Assembly: GCA_026989435.1 (NCBI GenBank)
Contig: JALSJI010000072.1
Location: 1 to 52,115, forward strand
Direction: 5' to 3'
Length of the DNA: 52,115 bases
Source: Sulfurovum sp.
GTDB lineage: Bacteria; Campylobacterota; Campylobacteria; Campylobacterales; Sulfurovaceae
Shown here: piece by piece, positions 1-7,365 of the stretch
Position numbering within the stretch: position 1 is the first letter of the stretch
How the letters are laid out: each line of letters opens with the position of its first letter
Translations under genes and position numbers: made by a program
The notes under the pieces: model-generated
Database searches by the model: none
What the model saw: the letters and a program-made list of their open reading frames with translations, nothing else
Told to the model about the DNA's origin: nothing

Positions 1-124
1 TGATAAAAAGAACTTTAACTTGCATCTCAAAGAGTGTGAGTTCAGGTTCAATCACAGAGGTGAAGATCTGTATAAATTATTGTTACAGATCTTTAGAAAA
101 AAGCCTCTAAAGTTATCATGACCC
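1..124 (+). mobile_element. 3' end of an IS1595-family insertion sequence
   Basis: Reading from base 2 in frame gives the last 39 residues of a transposase ending at the stop at 119-121. It contains ECEFRFNHRGEDLYKLLL, which resembles the C-terminal end of IS1595/ISXO2-type DDE transposases. The rest of the element lies upstream of the window. The coding end runs into what is probably the terminal inverted repeat (ends ...ATCATGACCC, near 124). Directly after it the glycosidase reading frame resumes. The 8 bases at 125-132 (AAAGAAAA) would be the target duplication expected for this family, but the other copy is outside the window. The family call is from recall of the motif, not a search. 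Confidence 0.72.
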
Positions 125-125
125 A

Positions 126-1019
126 AAGAAAAAAAATATTGTCTGGATTGTTGGCGGTGATAGTAAAGCAGAGGATCCCAGAGTGCAAAATATATGGAGT
201 AAATTAGGCAGTACACTATACGATATTGTAGGCGACTCTCAACTGATAGCTTATCATCCCACAGGTGCAGTAAGTTCTAGTACATGGTTTCATAATGAGA
301 ATTGGTTGGCATTTAATATGCTTCAGTCCGGGCATTGTGCACCGGTGCAGCGAGGTATAGCTACATTGCGTAAAGATTATGAGAAAAAACCATCCAAACC
401 AACACTTGACGGTGAACCAAGGTATGAGACGATAGAGGAGTGTTTTTATAAAGAGATCAATAGTTCGGCACCTAAAGGAATAGGTCAAAGAACAGGTCAT
501 AGGTTTGATGATGCAGACGTAAGAGAAATAGCTTATAAACAAATATTCTCCGGAGCCTTTGGCCATACATACGGACATCACTCTATCTGGCAAATGAGTG
601 AAGGTAAAAAAGAAAAGCCTCAAGGAGGAATTGATGCCACAGTTAATAGTTGGCAAGATGCACTAGAGGCAGAGGGTGCTAGACAGATGGGATATATCGT
701 AAAACTGATGAAGGGTAGAGATATATTAAGTAGGGTTCCTGATAATACAATAGTAGAGGATTATAAAAAGAAGAATATTGTAGCCACAAGGGGAGAGGGG
801 TATGCCTTTATTTATCTACCTAAAGATACTACCGTAACTGTAAAATTCAATACAATAGCAAAAGATAAAGTCCGAGTATCATGGTTTAATCCTCGTACAG
901 GAAAAATGAAAGAGATTGAAACGGTCGAAAGTAGTATGCAAAAAGAGTATATGACAGATGGAGAAGATATGATATTGATAGTAGATGATGTCGATAAAAA
1001 TTATGTACTGCTTTTATAA
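126..1019 (+). pseudogene. 3' fragment of GH140/DUF4038 (apiosidase-like) glycoside hydrolase, split by the IS
   Basis: The frame is open from 111, just after an in-frame stop at 108-110. From about 126 it reads as the middle of a DUF4038 domain: KKKNIVWIVGGD, then DADVREIAYKQIFSGAFGHT with YGHHSIWQ directly after. These are hallmark segments of the family, and the GGD aspartate is probably catalytic. The last ~90 residues look like the small beta-sandwich domain (Collagen_bind_2 type) that usually closes these proteins. The N-terminal half, about 150-200 residues including any signal peptide, is missing and is presumably on the far side of the IS. A GTG at 183 could start a 278-residue product, but it would lack the NIVWIVGGD strand, so the gene is most likely dead. 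Intact relatives act on plant or algal cell-wall side chains. Confidence 0.8.
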
Positions 1020-1082
1020 AACAGAGTATTTTAATAGAATTTTAAACTTTTTTTGTTAAGCTTATATTATCGCTAAACTATA

Positions 1083-1137
1083 CCGCGAGGATAGGGCAGA
1101 AAACTACGGGTCTTTCTTTAAAGATAGCCGAGTTGCA
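1083..1137 (+). promoter_or_regulatory. possible structured leader resembling a shortened GEMM-I (c-di-GMP) motif
   Basis: The leader of the following lipoprotein gene contains AGGATAGGGCA, then AAACTACGGGTCT, a short loop, then AGATAGCCGAGTTGC. The last two segments match the P3 half of the GEMM-I riboswitch as I remember it (CGGGTCT...AGATAGCCGGGTTGC). GCA at 1096-1098 can pair with TGC at 1134-1136. The tetraloop helix normally found between GGGCA and the conserved AAAGC is absent, so this is either a degenerate switch, a different RNA class or chance similarity. The rest of 1020-1239 shows nothing else clear. Confidence 0.3.
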
Positions 1138-1239
1138 TAATATTTTATCGCAATGAAGGTTATTGTCATCTCTATTTATCGTATCGGGATTACTGCTTCA
1201 TATGACGATTAAAATATAATTTTTAACAAGGTTGATACC

Positions 1240-1995
1240 ATGAATAATTTAACATTGAAACAGGTATGTGCAGTATTATTGCTCTCTTTCCTTTTTGTAG
1301 GTTGCAGTAAAAAGTCAAACAACACTTCCCAAGAAGCTACAACAGGTGAAAGTACCATTACTAACGGCGGAATAAATCAAGAGGGAAATATTACAGTTGC
1401 AGACGATGTGGAGGATCAGGTAATTGCAGCTACAGGCGATGTGATAAAAAAAGAGATTATTACCAATTGTCTCGGTGAGGTGACTGTTAAAATACGAGAG
1501 TATGATAATAATGGAAATCTTATTAAGATAACAGAGTATAAAAATGTCACAGACAAGAATGATGTAACGGAAAACCCTTATGCGGTAAGGACATATACAT
1601 ATGATGAAAACGGTACGGTTATCAGTAGAACAACAACAATAGAAAATAAAACACCTATCACAGAAGAGCTCTCTAAGCCATCGAGAGTAGAGTATATAAA
1701 TGCAGACGGCACAGGAGATATCGTAACAGTTGATATTCTAGGTACGAAACGTACATTTAGTTATGAAAATGGCGTGCTAGTCTCAGGTAAAGCGGAATAT
1801 AAGGATGGAAGTATCAGAATCCATCATTATGACACAGATGCTGATGGCAAGATTATTAAGGTAACAGTGACCGATACCAGTGGAAATAATATAGAGACTA
1901 GAACATTTACCTATGATGATGAAGGTAATAGAATAGATGAAAAAGAGAAATCTGAGAATAGTTGTCCTGTTACAACTAAGTATGAATACTTTTAG
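1240..1995 (+). CDS. lipoprotein with YD/RHS-like beta repeats
   Basis: The 251-residue product begins with a lipoprotein signal peptide: hydrophobic LLLSFLFVGC with the lipobox cysteine at about residue 22, followed by a Ser/Thr/Asn-rich linker. The body contains degenerate repeats of the type YDxNGNLIK, TYDENGTVI, SYENG and TYDDEGNRI. These resemble the YD repeats of RHS proteins and related cell-surface beta structures. It is probably anchored in the inner leaflet of the outer membrane or at the surface. No enzymatic motif is visible. It stands alone between the GH140 fragment and rnhB, with an 11-bp perfect hairpin 30 bases after its stop. Function unknown. Confidence 0.75.
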   Translation: MNNLTLKQVCAVLLLSFLFVGCSKKSNNTSQEATTGESTITNGGINQEGNITVADDVEDQVIAATGDVIKKEIITNCLGEVTVKIREYDNNGNLIKITEYKNVTDKNDVTENPYAVRTYTYDENGTVISRTTTIENKTPITEELSKPSRVEYINADGTGDIVTVDILGTKRTFSYENGVLVSGKAEYKDGSIRIHHYDTDADGKIIKVTVTDTSGNNIETRTFTYDDEGNRIDEKEKSENSCPVTTKYEYF

Positions 1996-2024
1996 TATTA
2001 CGCTATAAACGTTACATTACATAT

Positions 2025-2049
2025 GTTGCTTGGAACTTTTCCAAGCAAC
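2025..2049 (+). terminator. perfect 11-bp hairpin after the lipoprotein gene
   Basis: GTTGCTTGGAA at 2025-2035 pairs fully with TTCCAAGCAAC at 2039-2049 across a 3-base loop. There is only a weak T-rich tail (GATACACATATTT). It probably ends the lipoprotein transcript. Its position argues that the upstream-extended reading frame of rnhB is not its true start. Confidence 0.6.
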
Positions 2050-2092
2050 GATACACATATTTCCTACATATTTTCCAAGGATAGTACTCCTT

Positions 2093-2677
2093 ATGTCTAA
2101 AACAACAGTCAATAATAAACACCTTTGCGGTATTGATGAAGCGGGACGTGGATGTTTAGCAGGCTCGTTGGTTATGGCAGGGGTAGTGATGACTTCTTTG
2201 ATCGAGGGGTTGATGGATTCTAAGAAGTTAACAGAGAAAAGACGCGAAGCACTCTATCCGCGTATTATTGAAAATTCTCGATATCATATCATATCCTTTT
2301 CGGCCCATCAGGTAGATCAGATGGGAATATCCAAGTGTTTACATATCGGTTTACTAAGTATTCAAGAGTATTTGACAGGAGTTGACTATCTCTTTGACGG
2401 TAATAGTACTTTTGGGGTTTCAAATATTAAGACTATGATCAAAGCAGACAACAAGGTGCCTGAGGTTTCTGCTGCCAGTATCCTTGCAAAAGTAACAAGA
2501 GACAAAGAAATAGTTGCGCTCTCCCAAAAATACCCGGAGTATGGCTTTGAAAAACATAAAGGGTATGGTACTAAAGCCCATATAGAGGCACTAGCCAAAT
2601 ACGGCAGGTGCGATATACATCGTAAAACGTTTAGCGTAAAGTGTTTGGATGAACTTGGGATTTTATCTAGTAGTTAA
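2093..2677 (+). CDS. rnhB: ribonuclease HII
   Basis: RNase HII removes the RNA part of RNA-DNA hybrids and single ribonucleotides left in DNA. The ATG at 2093 is chosen because AAGGA lies about 11 bases upstream, the product (194 residues) then has the usual family length, and GIDEAGRG falls near residue 14 as expected. The further-upstream in-frame start would run through a terminator hairpin. The acidic metal-binding residues are visible in GIDEAGRG (D, E), in LFDGN and in VTRDKE, with the SAASILAK segment before it. RNase HI (rnhA) is also in the window, so both classes are present. Confidence 0.93.
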   Translation: MSKTTVNNKHLCGIDEAGRGCLAGSLVMAGVVMTSLIEGLMDSKKLTEKRREALYPRIIENSRYHIISFSAHQVDQMGISKCLHIGLLSIQEYLTGVDYLFDGNSTFGVSNIKTMIKADNKVPEVSAASILAKVTRDKEIVALSQKYPEYGFEKHKGYGTKAHIEALAKYGRCDIHRKTFSVKCLDELGILSSS

Positions 2678-2729
2678 ATGTTAAGAAAGGGAATATTTAC
2701 TTTATTTTATACTCTCTTCTTAACTCAGT

Positions 2730-4058
2730 TTACATCACTGTTTTCCCATTAACAGTAACATTACCCTTTTTTAGCTCAAGTATATACTCTTTTTTGTTAT
2801 GTTTGTCTTTAGGCGGGAACATCATAAGTACCATCATAATTGGCGGTTGCTCTGCCATGAGTGCAAACAGCTCGTTTGAAAATGTTAGTTTTGCATCTGC
2901 GTTGATTGCGTTTAGTGCAGATAAAGGGTTTCTCTCTAAAGCAGGAAAATCAAAATTTTCGGCAAATGTAAGCTGTGCAGCTAGATCAAACCCTTCTATC
3001 TTTTTTCCATCGCTTTTAATATGCTCTAGTGATAAAGCGGTAACTTCAAACACTACACCTTTTGAGAAGAGTTGTTTTAAAAGACTATTCATGACTTTTT
3101 CATTTGATAGATCTGCTTGTTGCATTTGATCTATGGTTGAAATATCAATATTGGATGCTTTCACCTCAAAATTGAAATGTTCCAAATCATAAGGCTTTTT
3201 ACTGTTTGTGATGTTTGTCTGTGCAATGCTTATTTTCATCGTTCCGGATGCAAGATTCTCTTTGACAATAGAGGCAGAGTCCACTCTGATATCTCTTAAG
3301 CGTATCTGTGTGATAGATTGTATATCAACAACAGCTTCTTCTATCTGGTAGTTTGTTGTGTAGTCATAGAGTGTTTTTCCCGTGACTTTATAGTTGCTTT
3401 TGAGACCCGATAAAGAGATTTTTAATCCATCAGAGAGTATGAAAGAGAGATTTTGTAATGTTTGTTTAAATGCATATATACTATTCTTTGTTATTTTACC
3501 TTCAAAAGTTAACTCTTTTGAGTGCAGTGTAGCCATCTGTTGTGCATCTTTGATAGTCTCATTGATGTCCTTCATATGACCCTTGAAACTGCTCGCAGTT
3601 TTATTAAGCATAAGGTGTATAAGCAATGTTTTGTTTTTCAATATCTCTTCTATCTGTTTGAGCAGTTCTCTTTTGTCACGTAAAGATGTAGTAATAACGT
3701 GGGGTAAGGCATGAGGATAGATATCCAAAGAGAGTAGAGAAGAGATATCGGGAAGATAGTGTATATCTACGCCCAACTTAAGCCCTTTGAACATCTCTGC
3801 ATCCTCAGCGGTTATCTGTACGCCTTTGCGATACAAAAAAGTAGATATTTTTCGGGTATCGTCAAACGAGATAATAAAATGCTCTTTTTTCTCTTTGATG
3901 TGCCTCTGCTCTATCTTAAATCCCTCCTTTTGCAATGAAGCAAGCTGAGTGTCTACGTGCATCCTTACCTCTTGTGTAAGCCGGGAAGCCCCAATTGCAA
4001 AATAGTAGATAGCCGCTGCCAGTATGAGCCCTATAAGCCCTAAACCTATTTTTTTCAT
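2730..4058 (-). CDS. membrane-anchored DUF945 (YdgA)-like protein
   Basis: The product has 442 residues. An N-terminal hydrophobic segment (GLGLIGLILAAAIYYFAIGA, residues ~5-24) acts as an uncleaved anchor, followed by a long soluble part without cysteines or catalytic motifs. Its beta-rich pattern of repeated short units (LSLSGLKSNYKV, GKITKNSIYAF) and overall size resemble the DUF945/YdgA family of exported inner-membrane proteins. Its ATG overlaps the aroC stop by 4 bases, so it is the last gene of the rnhA-rnc-aroC run. The family assignment is tentative and the function unknown. Confidence 0.55.
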   Translation of the reverse strand: MKKIGLGLIGLILAAAIYYFAIGASRLTQEVRMHVDTQLASLQKEGFKIEQRHIKEKKEHFIISFDDTRKISTFLYRKGVQITAEDAEMFKGLKLGVDIHYLPDISSLLSLDIYPHALPHVITTSLRDKRELLKQIEEILKNKTLLIHLMLNKTASSFKGHMKDINETIKDAQQMATLHSKELTFEGKITKNSIYAFKQTLQNLSFILSDGLKISLSGLKSNYKVTGKTLYDYTTNYQIEEAVVDIQSITQIRLRDIRVDSASIVKENLASGTMKISIAQTNITNSKKPYDLEHFNFEVKASNIDISTIDQMQQADLSNEKVMNSLLKQLFSKGVVFEVTALSLEHIKSDGKKIEGFDLAAQLTFAENFDFPALERNPLSALNAINADAKLTFSNELFALMAEQPPIMMVLMMFPPKDKHNKKEYILELKKGNVTVNGKTVM

Positions 4059-5140
4059 CCGTTTTTCCTTTGATATATCTCTTTTAGATGTTCCATTTTT
4101 CTGCCCATATTAAGCAGTACCATATCAGCCAAAACAAGTGCCATCATCGCTTCGCATACTACGGCACCGCGTATGGCAACACAGGGGTCGTGTCTCCCTT
4201 TAAGGTTGCATGTTGCCTCTTTATTGTCGGTAGTCACCGTCTCTTGCTCTTGAAAGATGCTTGGTGTAGGCTTAAAGTGCGTTTTGACTATGATCTTTTC
4301 TCCATTGCTGATCCCTCCGAGTATTCCGCCTGCATGATTGGAGGTGAACCCCTCAGGAGTGATTGCGTCGTTATTTTGACTTCCTTTAAGGGAGGTAGAG
4401 GCAACCCCGTCTCCTATCTCTACTGCCTTTGCTGCATTGATACTCATCATCGCTTCGGCTAAAAGAGCATCAAGTTTATAGTAAATCGGTTCGCCAAGTC
4501 CCACGGGAACCCCTGTGGCAATAGTAAGTACTACACCGCCTACAGAGTCGTGTTTGGCTTTGGCATCTAAAATAGCCTGCTGCTGTGCGGCTTCTGCTCC
4601 AGGATCTAGGGCATAGAGTTTTGAGGTTTTGGCATAGGCAAAGTCTTGTATGGTGCCTTTAATACCGTCTACTTCACAAAGACCGGACTCTATCTTGGTG
4701 CCTAACTCTTTAAGTATAAGCTTTGCGATAGCACCTCCGGCTACACGCACAGCAGTCTCTCTGGCAGAAGAGCGTCCTCCCCCACGGTAGTCACGCAGCC
4801 CATATTTGTGGAAGTAGGTAAAATCGGCATGGCCTGGGCGAAAGAGATCTTTGATAGTCTCGTAGTCTTTTGATTTTTGGTTGGTATTAAAAATGATCAT
4901 CGCAATAGGTGTGCCGGTACTTAGCCCCTCAAAAACACCGGAGAGTATTTCAAACTTATCATCTTCTTTTCTGCCTGTTTCCAGTTTTGATTTTCCCGGT
5001 TTGCGTCTGTTTAGTTCGGATTGTATAAAATCTTCATTTATATGAAGTCCTGCGGGCACACCGTCTAGTATGCATCCCAGCGCTTTTCCATGGGACTCCC
5101 CAAAAGTAGTTAGGGTGAGTTTTCTTCCAAAGCTATTCAT
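4055..5140 (-). CDS. aroC: chorismate synthase
   Basis: It converts 5-enolpyruvylshikimate-3-phosphate to chorismate, the last shared step of aromatic amino acid synthesis, and needs reduced FMN. The product has 361 residues, full family length. Visible signatures are [19 protein letters not shown] at the N terminus, [18 protein letters not shown] near residue 120, [10 protein letters not shown] near 270 and the HDPCVAIRG segment near 315. It overlaps rnc upstream (ATGA-type, 4 bases) and the DUF945-like gene downstream, so translation is coupled. The rnhA-rnc-aroC order matches Campylobacter jejuni. Confidence 0.97.
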   Translation of the reverse strand: MNSFGRKLTLTTFGESHGKALGCILDGVPAGLHINEDFIQSELNRRKPGKSKLETGRKEDDKFEILSGVFEGLSTGTPIAMIIFNTNQKSKDYETIKDLFRPGHADFTYFHKYGLRDYRGGGRSSARETAVRVAGGAIAKLILKELGTKIESGLCEVDGIKGTIQDFAYAKTSKLYALDPGAEAAQQQAILDAKAKHDSVGGVVLTIATGVPVGLGEPIYYKLDALLAEAMMSINAAKAVEIGDGVASTSLKGSQNNDAITPEGFTSNHAGGILGGISNGEKIIVKTHFKPTPSIFQEQETVTTDNKEATCNLKGRHDPCVAIRGAVVCEAMMALVLADMVLLNMGRKMEHLKEIYQRKNG

Positions 5141-5817
5141 CTATTTGATTCCTTTAATGATTTGAGTGCTATCTCTGCAGCACGCTGTTGGGCCTCTTTT
5201 TTACTTTTTCCTTTTGCCGTGGCAATGGTGTTTTGATCCAGTATAACGGCTATCTCAAACTCTTTTTGATGGTCCGGTCCCGAGGTACTTAACAATACGT
5301 ACTCAGGCGTAATACCATGTGTTGCCTGTGTCAACTCCTGTAAAGCTGTTTTATAGTCTTTTGAGAGAGATTGTAAATCGATTTTAGGGTGACACGCCTC
5401 AAGTAACTCAATCGAAATCTCTTTGGCTTTTTCTAACCCCGCTTCAAGGTAGATGGCACCAATTACCGCTTCAAATGCGTTGGAGAGAAGAGAAGGTTTA
5501 TCTCTTCCGTTATTGTTCTCTTCCGCAAGAGAGAGATAGATATAAGCACCCAAATCAATTTTTCTAGCAAGCAGTGTAAAGCCGCTTTCATTAACAAGCG
5601 ATGCACGTATTTTGGATAAAATACCCTCATTGGATTTCGGAAACTTATTAAAGAGATACTCTCCGACAATCAGATCAAGTACTGCATCTCCCAAGAACTC
5701 AAGCCGCTCATTATTGTAAGGCTTTTTGTGACTTTTATGTGTCAAAGCCTCAATAATCAACTGCTTGTTTTTAAATGTATAGTTTAGCTTTTTTTCCAGT
5801 TGGCTGTAATCATGCAT
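5137..5817 (-). CDS. rnc: ribonuclease III
   Basis: It cleaves double-stranded RNA, notably pre-rRNA. The 226-residue product has the catalytic signature [14 protein letters not shown] near residues 37-50, the second acidic cluster around [15 protein letters not shown] (~residues 112-126), and a C-terminal dsRNA-binding domain (~155-224) ending in the [18 protein letters not shown] helix typical of that fold. It starts 3 bases after the rnhA stop and its end overlaps the aroC start by 4 bases. Confidence 0.96.
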   Translation of the reverse strand: MHDYSQLEKKLNYTFKNKQLIIEALTHKSHKKPYNNERLEFLGDAVLDLIVGEYLFNKFPKSNEGILSKIRASLVNESGFTLLARKIDLGAYIYLSLAEENNNGRDKPSLLSNAFEAVIGAIYLEAGLEKAKEISIELLEACHPKIDLQSLSKDYKTALQELTQATHGITPEYVLLSTSGPDHQKEFEIAVILDQNTIATAKGKSKKEAQQRAAEIALKSLKESNR

Positions 5818-5820
5818 TCT

Positions 5821-6285
5821 CTATCCTTTATCTCCCGGCAAATTCATACTCTTTTTTATCCTTTCTGCTTCATCACGCGCGAGCTTGTCGCAACGTTCGT
5901 TTTCTAAGTGTCCGTCATGGCCTTTTATCCACGTAGCGTGTATTTGATGAGGTTTGGATACCTCCAGATACCTTTGCCATAAATCAACATTTTTTACCTT
6001 TTTAAACCCTTTTTTAATCCACCCGTCAAGCCATTCGTTAATGGCTTTGACCACATATGAGCTGTCCGATACTACCTCTACGTTACAAGGCTCCTTGAGA
6101 AGCTTAAGCCCCTCAATCACCCCTTGAAGTTCCATACGGTTGTTTGTGGTATAGGTATCACCCCCGGAGTACTCTTTTTGCCTGCCGTGATACTCTAAAA
6201 TACCGCCATATCCACCGGGTCCAGGATTGCCAAGACTCGAACCGTCACAGTAGAGAGTAATCTGTTTTCGGACTTGTTTTTCCAA
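5821..6285 (-). CDS. rnhA: ribonuclease HI
   Basis: It degrades the RNA strand of RNA-DNA hybrids. The 154-residue product shows the family core: YCDGSSLGNPGPGGYGG (first Asp), NNRMELQGVIEGL (Glu), VVSDSSYVVKAI (second Asp) and HDGHLENERCDKLAR (His and last Asp). The start is a TTG at 6285 with AAAGGA five bases upstream. It lies inside the 3' end of the TPR gene, overlapping it by 41 bases, so the two are probably translationally coupled. Confidence 0.95.
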   Translation of the reverse strand: MEKQVRKQITLYCDGSSLGNPGPGGYGGILEYHGRQKEYSGGDTYTTNNRMELQGVIEGLKLLKEPCNVEVVSDSSYVVKAINEWLDGWIKKGFKKVKNVDLWQRYLEVSKPHQIHATWIKGHDGHLENERCDKLARDEAERIKKSMNLPGDKG

Positions 6286-7297
6286 TATTTTCCTTTACTT
6301 CTACAGAGTGTATTGCCATACAGTTTGGGCAGCGTTTAAAGCTCATTGGGAAACTCTGTTTGCACTTTTTGCATAAATAAGAAAAGTACAATTCGCCCTG
6401 GTCAAATCCATATTGCCTAGCCGTGGCTAATAGGTCAAGGGCAAATACGCCGCTCTTCCATGGTTTCTGCAAAGGTTTTTGTAAATATCCTTTTGCATAA
6501 TAGAGCGTATATAGTGCATGATTGGCTTTGATTATATCCAAATCGAGTTGTGAATTTGGTAAGAACCAAAGTATATCGAGTATCTCTTTGATACGCATAG
6601 GGTCAATGATCTCCCACGCCTCTTTGATATCGAGTTTGAGTAAGGCAGCTGTCACTTCGCGGTAGAGGTTGGGCTCCTCCTTTAAAATATGCTTGAGTCG
6701 TTTTATCTTATGCTCTGCGGTACTGGATCTGTTTGCCTGTATTTGCAGTAAATCCAAAAAGATTTTGAGCGTATAAGTCTCCTCGTCAAGGAGCTCAAGA
6801 GGGGGGAGTATCTCTTGAGCTTTTTTATATTTATGCATCATCTCATATACGATACCCAATTGATAGAGCACCTTTACATTGCGTGGTTTTTTGCGTAAAA
6901 TATCTTTGTAGATTTGTTTGGAGCGTTCTAAAAATCCTGCATGCAAATAGGTATGTCCCAGTCGCTCCATAAGCTCTAGTTTATCGTGTTCTTCAGGGAT
7001 ATTTTTGATAAGGTAGAGATAGATAGAGATGGCTTTATGGTACTCTCCTGAGGTTTCAAATGCCTTGGCAAGGAGCGCCAAAGGTTTTAGCATATGCATT
7101 TCAAAAGGCATGCTATGCGTATCAAGTGTACACTCGGATGTCTCAAATTTATCCAGAAATTTAAGCAGATAACCTTTCTCTTTTTGTTGTTTGTAGACTC
7201 CCCAAGCATAGGTAGATACTGCAATAACAAGACCCAGAGTTACGATCAGCATGATACTAAAAAGAGGATCATCGTATGCGGGTAAAATAGGTTCCAA
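6245..7297 (-). CDS. membrane-anchored TPR protein with C-terminal zinc ribbon (LapB-like architecture)
   Basis: The 350-residue product starts at a TTG (7297) preceded by AAGGA. Residues ~13-32 (SIMLIVTLGLVIAVSTYAWG) form one membrane anchor. TPR helices follow, e.g. LGHTYLHAGFLERSKQIYKD and VLYQLGIVYEMMHKYKKAQ. The C terminus carries YLCKKCKQSF and RCPNCMAIH, a CxxC/CxxC rubredoxin-like metal knuckle. Anchor, TPRs and rubredoxin-like tail in this order match LapB (YciM), which controls LPS synthesis in E. coli, but overall similarity cannot be judged here. In C. jejuni the same slot between dnaG and rnhA holds an uncharacterised protein. A TATAAT at 7338-7343 on this strand is a likely promoter. 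Confidence 0.75.
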   Translation of the reverse strand: MEPILPAYDDPLFSIMLIVTLGLVIAVSTYAWGVYKQQKEKGYLLKFLDKFETSECTLDTHSMPFEMHMLKPLALLAKAFETSGEYHKAISIYLYLIKNIPEEHDKLELMERLGHTYLHAGFLERSKQIYKDILRKKPRNVKVLYQLGIVYEMMHKYKKAQEILPPLELLDEETYTLKIFLDLLQIQANRSSTAEHKIKRLKHILKEEPNLYREVTAALLKLDIKEAWEIIDPMRIKEILDILWFLPNSQLDLDIIKANHALYTLYYAKGYLQKPLQKPWKSGVFALDLLATARQYGFDQGELYFSYLCKKCKQSFPMSFKRCPNCMAIHSVEVKENIGKTSPKTDYSLL

Positions 7298-7337
7298 ACT
7301 TATCCTTGCCGGATTGATCTTTGAGATTACGATATAT

Positions 7338-7343
7338 ATTATA
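7338..7343 (-). promoter_or_regulatory. -10 box for the TPR-rnhA-rnc-aroC transcript
   Basis: TATAAT on the minus strand, 40 bases before the TTG start of the TPR gene. It lies almost back to back with the dnaG -10 box on the other strand. Confidence 0.5.
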
Positions 7344-7353
7344 GCGAATTAGA

Positions 7354-7359
7354 TATAAT
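7354..7359 (+). promoter_or_regulatory. -10 box for dnaG, consistent with a leaderless transcript
   Basis: TATAAT ends 6 bases before the dnaG ATG, so transcription would begin at or next to the A of the start codon. No Shine-Dalgarno sequence is present in the CTTTT stretch before the ATG. Confidence 0.5.
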
Positions 7360-7365
7360 TCTTTT

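Noticed and set aside
63-93. Perfect inverted repeat AAGATCTGTA ... TACAGATCTT
   Set aside because: It lies inside the transposase C-terminal coding sequence and no T-run follows on either strand, so I do not call it a terminator or IS end.
2030-2092. Upstream extension of rnhB by 21 codons
   Set aside because: It begins inside a perfect terminator hairpin and has no ribosome binding site, while the ATG at 2093 does and gives the normal family length.
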